64,000 bases of DNA from Curvibacter sp. CHRR-16 (GTDB taxonomy: Bacteria; Pseudomonadota; Gammaproteobacteria; Burkholderiales; Burkholderiaceae_C). Below, piece after piece: positions 34,417-43,473 of the stretch; position 1 is the first letter of the stretch; each line of letters begins with the position of its first letter. Location of the stretch: contig NZ_JAHCSH010000005.1 in assembly GCF_018474005.1 (NCBI RefSeq), positions 124,001 through 188,000 on the forward strand, written 5' to 3'. The notes below the pieces were generated by a model, which was not told the DNA's origin, made no database searches, and saw only the letters and a program-made list of their open reading frames with translations. Position numbers and translations under genes: made by a program.

Positions 34417-35256
34417 ATGAGCGCTACCCCACCACGTCCCCGTGGACGTCCACCAAAAAATGCGATTGCACTTGATGCCACGGATAAATACCGAGCCCCA
34501 GCGTTGGATAAGGGGCTGGACATTTTGGAATTGCTGGCCAGTCAACCCCATGGCTTGACCCGTGCGGAAATCGTCAAGGAAATGGATCGCAGTGCCAGCG
34601 AGATTTACCGCATGCTTGAGCGTTTGGTTGCACGCCAGTATGTGCGTCGTACCGCATCGGGTGATCGGTATGCGCTCAGCCTCAAACTATTTGCTTTGGC
34701 CAATATGCATCCACCCTTGAGCAGATTGATCAACCAAGCGCTGCCAGTGATGGATGAGTTTGCCCGCAAGTCGGAGCAATCGTGTCATATGGGGGTGTAC
34801 GACCGTGGCAACGTGCTGATTGCCGCGCAGATACACAGTCCACGGGGATGGAGTTTTTCGGTGCAACGGGGGACCCGGGTGGGCTTGCTCGATACAGCAT
34901 CTGGGCATTTGTTGCTGGCTTATTCCGATGCGGCGTCTTTTGACCGCATGTTGGCCGAGCACACGCCGGTCGATGGTGAGGTGCCCATCAGCAACGACAA
35001 ACTGCAGCAAACCATGGAGTTGGTGCGCCAACAAGGTTTCTTGGAGCGCCCCAGTGCCCAGTCTTACGGGGTGGTGGATATTTCCTACCCCATACTGGGG
35101 CCCAATAACATCGCTCTGGCGGCGCTGACGTGCCCGTACATTCGCCGTATTGACCAGCATATCGGTCCTGACCAAGCCCAAGTACGGCAGTATTTGAAAG
35201 AGGCTGCAATCAGTTTGTCTTTGCTGCAGGATCAAATTTCGTATCTGTATGAATGA
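34417..35256 (+). CDS. IclR-family transcriptional regulator
   Basis: A 279-aa regulator with an N-terminal winged helix-turn-helix (about residues 28-90; LDKGLDILELLASQPHGL then TRAEIVKEMDRSASEIYRML) and a C-terminal effector-binding IclR domain (MGVYDRGNVLIAAQIHSPRGW; TASGHLLLAYSD; SYGVVDISYPIL). The first 20 residues are basic and proline-rich (RPRGRPPKNA), like an AT-hook. Its ligand is unknown. It overlaps the following thioesterase-like gene by 8 nt and may control it. Confidence 0.9.
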   Translation: MSATPPRPRGRPPKNAIALDATDKYRAPALDKGLDILELLASQPHGLTRAEIVKEMDRSASEIYRMLERLVARQYVRRTASGDRYALSLKLFALANMHPPLSRLINQALPVMDEFARKSEQSCHMGVYDRGNVLIAAQIHSPRGWSFSVQRGTRVGLLDTASGHLLLAYSDAASFDRMLAEHTPVDGEVPISNDKLQQTMELVRQQGFLERPSAQSYGVVDISYPILGPNNIALAALTCPYIRRIDQHIGPDQAQVRQYLKEAAISLSLLQDQISYLYE

Positions 35257-36244
35257 AACTTCCTCTCTATCCCCTGCGCATGCATGGGCACTGTGGGGCC
35301 GTGTGCCTGACAGAGTTCAGCCATGGGTGGCCCAAGTTTTGGATGGTGCCCAAGCCTCGCTGGTCTTGCTGGGCTCAGATGCCGATAGCCTAGAGCAAGC
35401 TGCGCAGGAGTGGCAAGGTCAACTCAGCGCGGTGCGTTGGCACGTGCTGCATGCAGCACATGCACACCAAGATGGGCAGGCCATAGCCCATCGCGTTGGG
35501 GCATTACAAGGCTTGGTGGTGTGTATGGCTGAGCACGAGAGCAGCGAAGAGTACGAAGAGCGGCTCGCAGCGCAATTGCAGCTTTTGGTGCAAGCCTGTT
35601 TGCCTGCTTTGCAATCTGCAAAGCAGGCCATGCCTGTTGTACTACTAGCAGGGACTGCTGTGTGGTGGCAGCTCAAGGACTGGTTGCAGCAACAGGCCGA
35701 TGTCTGGCGTGCCCAAGGCCTGCGATTGGGTGCTGTATGCGTCAGTCCTATGACCACCGACGCAGCATGGCAGCAAGCTTGGGCTGGTGCCGTGCAAAAC
35801 GGTGGAGCGTACGATGCCAGCGGCATGTCGCCTTTGTCGCAATGCCTAGGCATGGAGCTGCATACGCTAGAGCAGGGCAGTGCCACGGTGCGGCTCAGCG
35901 CCCGCGAAGCGGTTCGCAACAGCTTTGGGGTAGCCCATGGTGGGGCATTGATGAGTGTGATGGATGTGGCCATGGCCTTGGCTGCGCGCAGCTTCGATAT
36001 GCGCCAAGGTGTTGTCACTATCGAAATGAAAAGCAGTTTTATGCGTGCCGCTGACCTAGCGCATGGGCATTTGCAGGCTATTGGCAAGGTTTTGCACCGC
36101 ACCCCCACCTTGGCGTTTTGTGAGGTATCGGTATGGGATGGCAAAGGACAGTGCTGCGCCCATGGAACCGGTACTTTCAAAATTCTGACCCGTTTGGCCA
36201 GTGGGCATCGCACGGTACATGGGCTGATGAACGCAGCGGATTAA
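35249..36244 (+). CDS. PaaI-type hotdog thioesterase with a degenerate SDR-like N-terminal half
   Basis: A 331-aa protein of two parts. Residues about 195-320 are a PaaI-family hotdog acyl-CoA thioesterase, recognised by the catalytic-loop sequence NSFGVAHGGALMSVMDVAMALAA and the following VTIEMKSSFMRAA strand. Residues 1-185 follow the order of a short-chain dehydrogenase: LVLLGSDADSLEQAAQ resembles the second strand/helix, LVVCMAEHES the NAG strand, and LQLLVQACLPAL the dimer helix. The glycine-rich NAD loop and the catalytic Tyr/Lys are missing, so an oxidoreductase activity is unlikely. The N-terminal assignment is inference. The start overlaps the IclR stop by 8 nt. Confidence 0.8.
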   Translation: MNETSSLSPAHAWALWGRVPDRVQPWVAQVLDGAQASLVLLGSDADSLEQAAQEWQGQLSAVRWHVLHAAHAHQDGQAIAHRVGALQGLVVCMAEHESSEEYEERLAAQLQLLVQACLPALQSAKQAMPVVLLAGTAVWWQLKDWLQQQADVWRAQGLRLGAVCVSPMTTDAAWQQAWAGAVQNGGAYDASGMSPLSQCLGMELHTLEQGSATVRLSAREAVRNSFGVAHGGALMSVMDVAMALAARSFDMRQGVVTIEMKSSFMRAADLAHGHLQAIGKVLHRTPTLAFCEVSVWDGKGQCCAHGTGTFKILTRLASGHRTVHGLMNAAD

Positions 36245-36304
36245 CGCCACGGATAAAAAACGTGGGAAAATGCGCGTTTTCACCAACCAACAGGAATAAG
36301 CCAA

Positions 36305-36466
36305 ATGGGCAACAAAATTGTTACTGAAGCTGATCGCAAAGCGACCCCACGTCCTACACCTCTGCCTGGTCAAAGCATCCCTACACCCGGTCGTGGTCAG
36401 CGCGTGAGCTTGGAGCGTGGTTCCCACACTCGCAGCAAGAAGCAACCTGGCAAGCGCCATCGCTAA
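36305..36466 (+). CDS. Small basic hypothetical protein, 53 aa
   Basis: A 53-codon gene with an AGGAA ribosome-binding site 10 nt before the ATG. The product has Pro/Thr-rich middle repeats (TPRPTPLPGQSIPTPGRGQR) and ends very basic (HTRSKKQPGKRHR), without membrane segments. A terminator follows 45 nt after the stop. Such small basic proteins may bind RNA or the ribosome, but I do not recognise the family and assign no function. It is flanked by the thioesterase gene (61 nt upstream) and the convergent dpp operon. Confidence 0.7.
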   Translation: MGNKIVTEADRKATPRPTPLPGQSIPTPGRGQRVSLERGSHTRSKKQPGKRHR

Positions 36467-36510
36467 GCCCTGCGCTGCTGCACACAGTGCGCTTGCAACC
36501 AAGCGCATAA

Positions 36511-36542
36511 AAAAAAGCCGCTTAGTACAAGCGGCTTTTTTG
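36511..36542. terminator. Bidirectional rho-independent terminator
   Basis: GCCGCTT (36517-36523) and AAGCGGC (36529-36535) form the stem around AGTAC, with six A before and six T after. It can end both the 53-codon gene (plus strand) and the dpp operon (minus strand, stop at 36558). Confidence 0.9.
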
Positions 36543-36557
36543 CGTCTAAAAATCAGT

Positions 36558-38162
36558 TTATTTTTTGATGTCCACACCGTAGAAGGTGTGTTTGGCAAAG
36601 GGACTGAGCTTGTAGCCCACCACTTCTTTGCGCACGGGCCCCACTTGCACGGCGTGGGCGATGGTAAACCAAGGCGCTTGCTCTTTGAACACCACTTGGG
36701 CCTTTTCATACAGCTTGGTGCGCTCTGCCGTGTTGGTCACTGTCTTGGCTTTCAGAACCAAATCATCAAAGGGCTTGTAGCAGAACTTGGCGACGTTAGA
36801 GCCATTGGTCTTGGCGGACTCGCAGCCCAACAAGGTATTGAGGAAGTTGTCTGGGTCACCGTTGTCACCGTTCCAACCCAGCATGCCCATTTGGTGCTCG
36901 CCTGCTTGCATGCGTTTGCGGTACTCACCCCACTCAAAGCTCTTGATTTCCGCTGTAACGCCCACTTTGGCCAAGTCTGCTTGCATCAGCTCGGCAATGC
37001 GGCGTGCGTTGGGGTTGTAGGGGCGTTGCACGGGCATGGCCCACAGGTCGGTGGTAAAGCCATTGGGGAAGCCCGCTGCAGCCAAGAGTTTCTTGGCTTG
37101 CTCTGGGTTGTATGCGTCGTCCTTCACAGCCTTGTTGTAAGACCACATGGTGGGAGGAATGGGGTTGGTAGCGGGGATGCCGCTGCCCAGGTAAACCGCA
37201 TCCACAATGGCCTTTTTGTTGATAGCCATGTTCAGGGCTTTGCGCACGCGCACGTCATCAAACGGCTTTTTGGTGGTGTTGTAGGCCAAGTAGCCCACGT
37301 TCAGGCCCGGCTGCTCCAGCACGGTGATGTTCTTGTCGGCACGCATGGCTTCCAAGTCGGCGGGGTTGGGGTAGGGCATGACATGGCATTCACCCTTTTG
37401 CAGCTTGGCCCAGCGCACCGAGGCGTCCGGCGTGATGGCAAACACCAGATCATCTATCTTGGCTTTGCCAGCCCAGTATTTGTCGAAGGCTTTGTAGCGG
37501 ATGATGGCGTCTTTTTGGTATTGCACCAGTTGGAATGGGCCAGTGCCAATGGGTTCTTGGTCAATTTTTTCTGGTGTGCCTGCTTTGAGCAAGGCGTCTG
37601 CATACTCTTTAGATTGCACGCCTGCAAATTGCATCGCCAAGTTGGCCAAGAAGGGTGCTTCAGGCTTGTTCAGGGTGATTTTGACGGTGTAGTCATCTAC
37701 CTTTTCGACCGACTTGAGCAGGCTGTTCATGCCCATGTCGTTGAAATAGGAGTGGTTGGGGCTGGTGACTTTGAAGTAGGGGTCGCTTTCTTTCCACTGG
37801 CGCTCGAACATGAACAGCACATCGTCAGCATTGAAGTCGCGGGTGGGGGTGAAGGTTTTGCTGGTGTGCCACTTCACGCCTTTGCGCAGTTTGAAGGTGT
37901 ATTCCAAACCGTCTTTGGAGACGGTCCAGCTTTCGGCTAGTGCTGGAACGACTTTGGTACCACCGTGCTCGAAGTTCACCAAGTTGTCGTAAATCTGTTC
38001 GGTCACGTCAAAAGAGGTGCCCGTGGTGTTCAGGCTGGGCGCAAAGTTTTCTGGGCTTCCTTCAGAGCAGTACACCAAGGTTTTTGCGGCAGCAGGCGCG
38101 GCGGCCAGTGCGAATGGAATAGCCAGGGCACCGATTACGGCCCAACGTTGACGGGATGACAT
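36558..38162 (-). CDS. dppA: Peptide ABC transporter substrate-binding protein (DppA/OppA family)
   Basis: Periplasmic solute-binding protein of the SBP_bac_5 family. With the ATG at 38162 it has 534 aa and a clear Sec signal peptide (MSSRQRWAVIGALAIPFALA, cleaved after AAAPAAA); GGAG precedes this start. Family segments include LVYCSEGSPENFAPSL, YTFKLRKGVKWH, FKVTSPNHSYFNDMGMNSLL and the C-terminal EWGEYRKRMQAGEHQMGMLGW. Dipeptides or haem/oligopeptides are possible ligands; DppA-like features (YCSEGSPE) favour dipeptides. It is the last gene of dppBCDFA, 30 nt after dppF. Confidence 0.92.
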   Translation of the reverse strand: MSSRQRWAVIGALAIPFALAAAPAAAKTLVYCSEGSPENFAPSLNTTGTSFDVTEQIYDNLVNFEHGGTKVVPALAESWTVSKDGLEYTFKLRKGVKWHTSKTFTPTRDFNADDVLFMFERQWKESDPYFKVTSPNHSYFNDMGMNSLLKSVEKVDDYTVKITLNKPEAPFLANLAMQFAGVQSKEYADALLKAGTPEKIDQEPIGTGPFQLVQYQKDAIIRYKAFDKYWAGKAKIDDLVFAITPDASVRWAKLQKGECHVMPYPNPADLEAMRADKNITVLEQPGLNVGYLAYNTTKKPFDDVRVRKALNMAINKKAIVDAVYLGSGIPATNPIPPTMWSYNKAVKDDAYNPEQAKKLLAAAGFPNGFTTDLWAMPVQRPYNPNARRIAELMQADLAKVGVTAEIKSFEWGEYRKRMQAGEHQMGMLGWNGDNGDPDNFLNTLLGCESAKTNGSNVAKFCYKPFDDLVLKAKTVTNTAERTKLYEKAQVVFKEQAPWFTIAHAVQVGPVRKEVVGYKLSPFAKHTFYGVDIKK

Positions 38163-38192
38163 TGCTTCACTCTCCTTCAAAAAGCTGTTCAA

Positions 38193-39194
38193 TCACAGCG
38201 AAACGGTTGATGTATTGACCTCGTGGCAGGCTACCAAGCGTCCTTGCACCGTTGTGAGGACGGGGCGTTCTTGGCGGCAACGCTCGTTGGCCAAGGGGCA
38301 GCGGGTTGAGAACACGCACCCTTGGGGCGGCTTGAGCGGCGAGGGCAGCTCACCTTGTAGCACGATGCGTTTGCTGCTGCCATGCAGTCCAGGCGTGGAT
38401 GCCATAAGGGCTTGCGTATAAGGGTGCAGGGGGCGCTCGAAAATCGCTTGCTTGCTGCCGTGTTCAACCACTTGGCCCAAGTACATCACCATCACATCAT
38501 GGGCAATGTGGCGCACCACACCCAAGTCGTGCGAAATGAATAAGTAGGCCAGTTGTAATTCTTCTTGCAGGTCGCTGAGCAAGTTCAACACTTGGGCCTG
38601 TATTGATACATCCAGCGCCGATACAGGCTCATCAGCCACTACCAAAGCAGGGTTGAGCATGAGCGCACGTGCGATGGCAATGCGTTGCCGTTGACCGCCA
38701 GAGAACATGTGGGGATAGCGGTCATAGTGCTCTGGTCGCAGTCCCACTTTGGCCAGAATGTCACGCACTTTTTGCTCGCGTTCTTGGGCGGTGAGTGGGG
38801 TATTGATGCGCAAGGGCGCTTGCAAAATGCTGCCAATACGCTGCCGAGGATTGAGTGAGCCATAGGGGTTTTGGAACACCAGTTGCACCTGTTGGCGCTG
38901 TTGGGTTCGTATCTGCGCGGAGGCATTGACCGTGCTCACGCCTTGCAACAAAAGTTGTCCACTGGTGGGCTTTTCTAGCAGAGACACCATACGGGCCAGT
39001 GTCGATTTGCCGCAACCCGATTCACCAACTACCGCCAAGGTTTTGCCTGCGTGCACTGCAAACGATATGCCGCGCACCGCTTGGAGTTGGTCTGGCTTGC
39101 GCCACAAGCCTTTGCGGATGGTGTAGGTCTGGCGCAAATCCTCGGCCTGTACCACAGGGGGAAGAGTAGAGGTGTTATGCATGGGGTTAAGCAT
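38193..39194 (-). CDS. dppF: Peptide ABC transporter ATP-binding protein DppF
   Basis: One of the two ATPases of the peptide importer, 333 aa. It has Walker A GESGCGKST, the ABC signature FSGGQRQRIAIARAL, Walker B LVVADEPVSALD, and the C-terminal oligopeptide-transporter extension with GCVFSTRCPLANERC. The ATG at 39194 overlaps the dppD stop (TAATG); upstream in-frame sequence lies inside dppD. Confidence 0.93.
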   Translation of the reverse strand: MLNPMHNTSTLPPVVQAEDLRQTYTIRKGLWRKPDQLQAVRGISFAVHAGKTLAVVGESGCGKSTLARMVSLLEKPTSGQLLLQGVSTVNASAQIRTQQRQQVQLVFQNPYGSLNPRQRIGSILQAPLRINTPLTAQEREQKVRDILAKVGLRPEHYDRYPHMFSGGQRQRIAIARALMLNPALVVADEPVSALDVSIQAQVLNLLSDLQEELQLAYLFISHDLGVVRHIAHDVMVMYLGQVVEHGSKQAIFERPLHPYTQALMASTPGLHGSSKRIVLQGELPSPLKPPQGCVFSTRCPLANERCRQERPVLTTVQGRLVACHEVNTSTVSL

Positions 39195-40183
39195 TAAGCA
39201 GGCTGAGCCGCAGAAGGGGAGGGAGCTTGGAGCGCAAAGTGACAACGCACACGGCCATCGCTCCACTCCATCAGTTCGGGGCGTTGTGCGCAAGCGCCTT
39301 CACGCACGTGCTGGCAGCGTGGCGCAAACAAGCAACCTGCGGGGCGGTCATGCAGACCAGGCACCATGCCCGGTATGGTTTGTAGTCGGCTGTGGTGCGT
39401 GCTGTGCTCTGGCATGGCAGCCAGCAATGCTTCGGTGTATGGGTGGGCTGGCGCTGCAAATATGGCTTGCGTGCTGCGTTCTTCCATCACTTGTCCAGCG
39501 TACATCACAGCCACTCGGTCGGCCATTTCACTCACCACGCCCATGTTGTGGCTGATCAATACGAGTGCCATGTCGCGTTCTTTTTGCAGGGTTTTGAGTA
39601 AATCCAAAATTTGGGCTTGGATCGTCACATCCAAAGCCGTGGTGGGCTCGTCGGCAATGAGCAGCTTGGGATTACAGGAAATGGCCATGGCAATCATGAC
39701 GCGCTGGCTCATGCCCCCCGAGAGTTGGTGCGGATAGGCTTTGAGGCGGCTTTCGGCTGCAGGAATACCCACTTGCTCCAGCAGTTCAATGCTGCGCGTG
39801 CGCGCTTGCTTGGCACTCATGTTCAGGTGCAGCTGCAGGCTTTCTGCCAATTGGTAGCCGACGGTAAAGCAAGGGTTCAGACAAGTGGTGGGATCTTGGA
39901 AGATCATGGCCATGTCTTTGCCGGTGATTCGGCGACGCGCACGGGGGCTGCAGGTGAGCAGGTCATGTCCATTGAAAGACATGGTGCGTGCTTGTACGGT
40001 GCCGGGAAATGCAACCAAGCCCATCAGTGCCATCATGGTCACGCTTTTGCCAGAGCCGGATTCGCCGACGATGCCCAGAATTTCGCCTGCCTCCAAGTGC
40101 AGACTGATGTCTTGTACCGCATGCATCACACCTGCGGGTGATGGAAATTGCACAGACAGGTTGTGAATATCGAGCAATGCCAT
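39194..40183 (-). CDS. dppD: Peptide ABC transporter ATP-binding protein DppD
   Basis: The other ATPase of the importer, 329 aa from the ATG at 40183 ([13 protein letters not shown]). Walker A is GESGSGKSV, the signature [15 protein letters not shown], and Walker [14 protein letters not shown]. The C-terminal oligopeptide-transporter domain includes [14 protein letters not shown]. It lies 4 nt after dppC and overlaps dppF, so the four transport genes are translated as a unit. Confidence 0.93.
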   Translation of the reverse strand: MALLDIHNLSVQFPSPAGVMHAVQDISLHLEAGEILGIVGESGSGKSVTMMALMGLVAFPGTVQARTMSFNGHDLLTCSPRARRRITGKDMAMIFQDPTTCLNPCFTVGYQLAESLQLHLNMSAKQARTRSIELLEQVGIPAAESRLKAYPHQLSGGMSQRVMIAMAISCNPKLLIADEPTTALDVTIQAQILDLLKTLQKERDMALVLISHNMGVVSEMADRVAVMYAGQVMEERSTQAIFAAPAHPYTEALLAAMPEHSTHHSRLQTIPGMVPGLHDRPAGCLFAPRCQHVREGACAQRPELMEWSDGRVRCHFALQAPSPSAAQPA

Positions 40184-40187
40184 GGTG

Positions 40188-41090
40188 TTAGCGTTTGAGT
40201 TTGGGGTCGAGGGCGTCGCGCAGACCGTCGCCCAATAGGTTAAAAGCCAATACGGTGACAAGGATCATCAGACCGGGGAAGGTCACCACCCACCAAGCCC
40301 GCAGCACAAATTCACGGGCATCGGCCAGCATGGTGCCCCATTCGGGAGCAGGAGGTTGGGCGCCTAGGCCCAAAAATCCCAAAGCTGCTGCGTCCAAAAT
40401 AGCCGCAGAAATTCCCAATGAGGCCTGCACTATGAGTGGGGCAGCGCAGTTGGGCAAAATTTCCAGCACCATCAGGCGGATGTGGCCTGCCCCACCCATG
40501 CGGGCTGCAGTCACGTAGTCGCGCGATGCTTCGCTAATCACCGCAGCACGTGTAATGCGCACGTAATGCGGCAGCATCACCACGGCGACGGCCAGCATGG
40601 CATTGAGCATTCCAGGGCCTAGGATGGCCACGATCACGATAGCCAGTAGCAGGCTGGGCAGTGTGAGCAATATGTCCATCAAGCGCATGATGCTGGCTTC
40701 CAGCATGCCTTTGAAGTAGCCAGCCAGCAGCCCTAGCAGCACGCCACTGACCATTGACAGGAGCACAACAACGACACCAATCATCAACGACAAGCGAGCG
40801 CCGTGCATGAGACGAGACAGGATGTCGCGCCCAATCGCATCGGTTCCAAGCAAATGGGTCAATGAGCCACCCGCTTGCCATGCGGGTGGTTTGAGAAAGA
40901 CCGAGCTGTCTGTGGCATTGGGGGCGTGGGGCGCAATCCATGGGGCGAGCAGTGCCATGGCAGTCACCAGCAGCACAATGACCAAGCCTGCAACGGCTCC
41001 TTTGTTGGAACTGAAATAACGCCAGAAATCAGTCCATGGGCTGCGTGTGCTGCTTGCGGCTGCAGCAACGGGTGTTTGGGAGGGTGTCAT
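40188..41090 (-). CDS. dppC: Peptide ABC transporter permease DppC
   Basis: Inner-membrane permease, 300 aa, with an N-terminal OppC-type helix after a short cytoplasmic tail and the BPD_transp_1 domain (about residues 95-290). The EAA-like loop reads [23 protein letters not shown]. Domain landmarks include [24 protein letters not shown]. Its start overlaps the dppB stop by 4 nt. Confidence 0.93.
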   Translation of the reverse strand: MTPSQTPVAAAASSTRSPWTDFWRYFSSNKGAVAGLVIVLLVTAMALLAPWIAPHAPNATDSSVFLKPPAWQAGGSLTHLLGTDAIGRDILSRLMHGARLSLMIGVVVVLLSMVSGVLLGLLAGYFKGMLEASIMRLMDILLTLPSLLLAIVIVAILGPGMLNAMLAVAVVMLPHYVRITRAAVISEASRDYVTAARMGGAGHIRLMVLEILPNCAAPLIVQASLGISAAILDAAALGFLGLGAQPPAPEWGTMLADAREFVLRAWWVVTFPGLMILVTVLAFNLLGDGLRDALDPKLKR

Positions 41091-42100
41091 GTGCGTGCGT
41101 GTCGAATGCGGGGGTTGATCAGGCCATAAGTGATGTCTACCAACAGGTTGACCGTCATGACCACTGCGCCCAGTAGCAGCATGCCGCCTTGCAAAACGGG
41201 ATAGTCGCGTCGGCTGATCGCTTCAATCAGCCATTTGCCAACGCCGGGCCAAGAAAAAATGGTTTCCGTCAAGATAGCTCCGGTAAAGAGCATGCCCACC
41301 TGCAGACCAATGACGGTGAGTACTGGAATGAGTGCATTGCGCAATGCATGCACTGCCACGATGCGGGTGCTCGACAAGCCTTTGGCTTTGGCGGTGCGGA
41401 TATAGTCCTCGCCCAGTACCTCCAGCATGGCCGAACGGGTCATGCGTGCGATGACAGCCAACGGATTGGTAGCCAATACGATGGCGGGCAACAGCAAGTG
41501 CAAGACGGTGGATTGGAAAGCGCCTTCGCTGTCACTGAGCAGGCTATCTAGCAGCAAAAATCCAGTGCGCGGCTCAATGAAAAACTCTACCGCAATGCGT
41601 CCAGAAACTGGCGTCAGATCCAGTTGCACCGAGAACAGCAAAATCAGCAGCAAACCCCACCAAAAGATAGGCATGGAATAGCCGGTGAGGGATAAACCCA
41701 TGACACCATGATCCAAGATGGAGTTGCGTTTGACGGCGGCCAATATTCCAGCAGGCACACCTATCAACACGGCCAGAATGATGGCGCAGATGGCCAGTTC
41801 TACGGTGGCAGGAAATAAGGACAAAAATTCTTGCAGCACCGGGGTTTGGGTGATCATGGATTTGCCTAGGTCACCATGCAGTACGCGGCTGAGGTAAATC
41901 CCGTACTGGGTGATGAGGGGTTGATCTAGGCCATATTCCTTGAGCAATTGAGCGTGGCGAGCAGCATCGATGCCGCGCTCGCCAGCCAGAGTTTCGATTG
42001 GATCACCCGGTATCAGTCGGATGAGGAAAAAGGCGGCCAAAGTCATCCCAATGAAAGTAGGAATAAGAAGGCCAATACGGGATAGAACAAGACGCAGCAT
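41087..42100 (-). CDS. dppB: Peptide ABC transporter permease DppB
   Basis: First gene of the peptide importer, 337 aa from the ATG at 42100 (MLRLVLSRIGLLIPTFIGM). About six membrane helices; N-terminal TM and the family segments FFLIRLIPGDPI and LGEDYIRTAKAKGLSSTRIV (EAA loop) are present. An in-frame ATG six codons upstream is possible. Transcription probably starts just upstream, within the 60-nt region next to the terminator at 42131-42164. Confidence 0.93.
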   Translation of the reverse strand: MLRLVLSRIGLLIPTFIGMTLAAFFLIRLIPGDPIETLAGERGIDAARHAQLLKEYGLDQPLITQYGIYLSRVLHGDLGKSMITQTPVLQEFLSLFPATVELAICAIILAVLIGVPAGILAAVKRNSILDHGVMGLSLTGYSMPIFWWGLLLILLFSVQLDLTPVSGRIAVEFFIEPRTGFLLLDSLLSDSEGAFQSTVLHLLLPAIVLATNPLAVIARMTRSAMLEVLGEDYIRTAKAKGLSSTRIVAVHALRNALIPVLTVIGLQVGMLFTGAILTETIFSWPGVGKWLIEAISRRDYPVLQGGMLLLGAVVMTVNLLVDITYGLINPRIRHART

Positions 42101-42130
42101 GCGTATCCTTAAGCACAAACTAAGCCAAAA

Positions 42131-42164
42131 AAAACGGGCTGGTTGTAATAACCAGCCCGTTTTA
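42131..42164. terminator. Bidirectional terminator between SWIB gene and dpp operon
   Basis: AAAACGGGCTGGTT and AACCAGCCCGTTTT form a perfect 14-bp stem around GTAAT. On the minus strand it ends the SWIB gene 17 nt after its stop and insulates dppB, which starts at 42100 on the same strand. Confidence 0.93.
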
Positions 42165-42180
42165 TTGCAGGTAAGCAGAA

Positions 42181-42552
42181 TTACTTCAAGTGCTTGCCGA
42201 TCAAGCCAGCCATTTCAAACATGGAAACTTGTGCTTTGCCAAAAACTTCTTTGAGCTTGGCGTCAGCGTTGATCAGGCGCTTGTTGGTTTTGTCTTGCAG
42301 GTTGTTTTTCTTGATGTAAGCCCAGAGCTTGCTCACCACTTCAGTGCGAGGCAGTGCGGCGCTTCCAACCACTGCAGCCAAAGCGGCGCTGGGGGTCAGG
42401 GCCTTCATGAAAGCGGCGTTAGGTGTGCGCTTTTTGGCTGGAGCAGCCTTCTTAGCGGGAGCAGCTTTTTTTGCAGCAGCAACTTTCTTAGCGGGAGCAG
42501 CTTTTTTGGCTGGGGCAGCCTTGGGGGCTGGGGCTTTCTTAGCAGTAACCAT
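42181..42552 (-). CDS. Histone H1-like tail fused to a SWIB/MDM2 domain
   Basis: A 123-aa protein. Residues 1-45 are almost only Ala, Lys and Pro in AAPAKKA-type repeats, like bacterial histone H1-like tails. Residues 50-123 are a SWIB/MDM2 domain (LTPSAALAAVVGSAALPRTE, VVSKLWAYIKKNNLQD, NADAKLKEVFGKAQVSMFEM). Such proteins occur in Burkholderiales and Chlamydia; a role in nucleoid or gene-expression control is likely but unproven. It has its own terminator and stands divergent from surE. Confidence 0.88.
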   Translation of the reverse strand: MVTAKKAPAPKAAPAKKAAPAKKVAAAKKAAPAKKAAPAKKRTPNAAFMKALTPSAALAAVVGSAALPRTEVVSKLWAYIKKNNLQDKTNKRLINADAKLKEVFGKAQVSMFEMAGLIGKHLK

Positions 42553-42708
42553 GGTTCAGTGTCCTTAGTCTGTGGAATGAAACGCCAGTGCTATCTCTGG
42601 ACTGCTACATGCTAATGGCAAAAATAGGCTCTTCCAAGAGTGAAAACGCATTTTCTTTGCTGAATGTCTCTTTTTTTTGCACTGGGTTCGTTCTGGTACC
42701 CTCGCAGC

Positions 42709-43467
42709 ATGCTCAAGATACTGCTTTCCAATGATGATGGCTACCAAGCCAAAGGCCTAGAAACCTTGTACTACGCACTGTGCCGCGTTGCCCAAGTGGA
42801 GGTGATTGCGCCAGAACAGAACAACAGCGCCAAGTCCAATGCGCTGACCTTGCATTCTCCTTTGTATGTGCGCCAAGCACCGAACGGGTTTCGCTACATC
42901 AACGGCACACCAGCAGACTGCGTTCACATTGCTTTGACGGGCTTGTTGGACTACAAGCCAGACTTGATCGTCTCGGGTATCAACAATGGTGCCAATATGG
43001 GGGACGACACCATTTACTCGGGCACGGTAGGGGCGGCGATGGAGGGTTATTTGATGGGTATTCCCTCGATTGCCTTTTCACAAGTGGACAGAGACTGGGT
43101 GCATTTGGACAGTGCAGTGCGCAAGGCCCAAGAGTTGGTGCGGCAGTTGATAGACCAAAGTCTGCTCAGCGCCAAGCCTTGGCTGCTTAATGTGAATATT
43201 CCCAACTTGCCTTACGACGCGTTGAAGCATCCCAAAATTTGCCGTTTGGGACGCAGACACCCTGCTGAGAGTGTGATTCGACAAGTCAGTCCACGTGGGG
43301 AAACCATGTATTGGATCGGGGCCGCAGGCGCTGCCAAGGACGATGCGGATGGAACCGACTTCCATGCCACTGTCCAAGGCCATGTTTCTATTACGCCGCT
43401 GCAAGTTGATTTGACCGATCACCAGCACTTGGGCTACTGGGCCCAAACCGTGGCGCGTTTGGGGTAA
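42709..43467 (+). CDS. surE: 5'/3'-nucleotidase SurE
   Basis: Metal-dependent phosphatase acting on nucleoside monophosphates, linked to stationary-phase survival. The 252-aa protein has the metal-binding N-terminus [13 protein letters not shown] (Asp9, Asp10), [14 protein letters not shown], and [26 protein letters not shown] (read as consecutive motifs). The ATG at 42709 is chosen because homology starts there. It heads the surE-pcm-nlpD-rlmD run. Confidence 0.95.
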   Translation: MLKILLSNDDGYQAKGLETLYYALCRVAQVEVIAPEQNNSAKSNALTLHSPLYVRQAPNGFRYINGTPADCVHIALTGLLDYKPDLIVSGINNGANMGDDTIYSGTVGAAMEGYLMGIPSIAFSQVDRDWVHLDSAVRKAQELVRQLIDQSLLSAKPWLLNVNIPNLPYDALKHPKICRLGRRHPAESVIRQVSPRGETMYWIGAAGAAKDDADGTDFHATVQGHVSITPLQVDLTDHQHLGYWAQTVARLG

Positions 43468-43473
43468 GTGGGC

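Noticed and set aside
35602..35628. 12-bp perfect inverted repeat GCCTGCTTTGCA / TGCAAAGCAGGC inside the thioesterase gene
   Set aside because: It is within coding sequence, has no T-run and no second copy in the window; I see no reason to call it an element.
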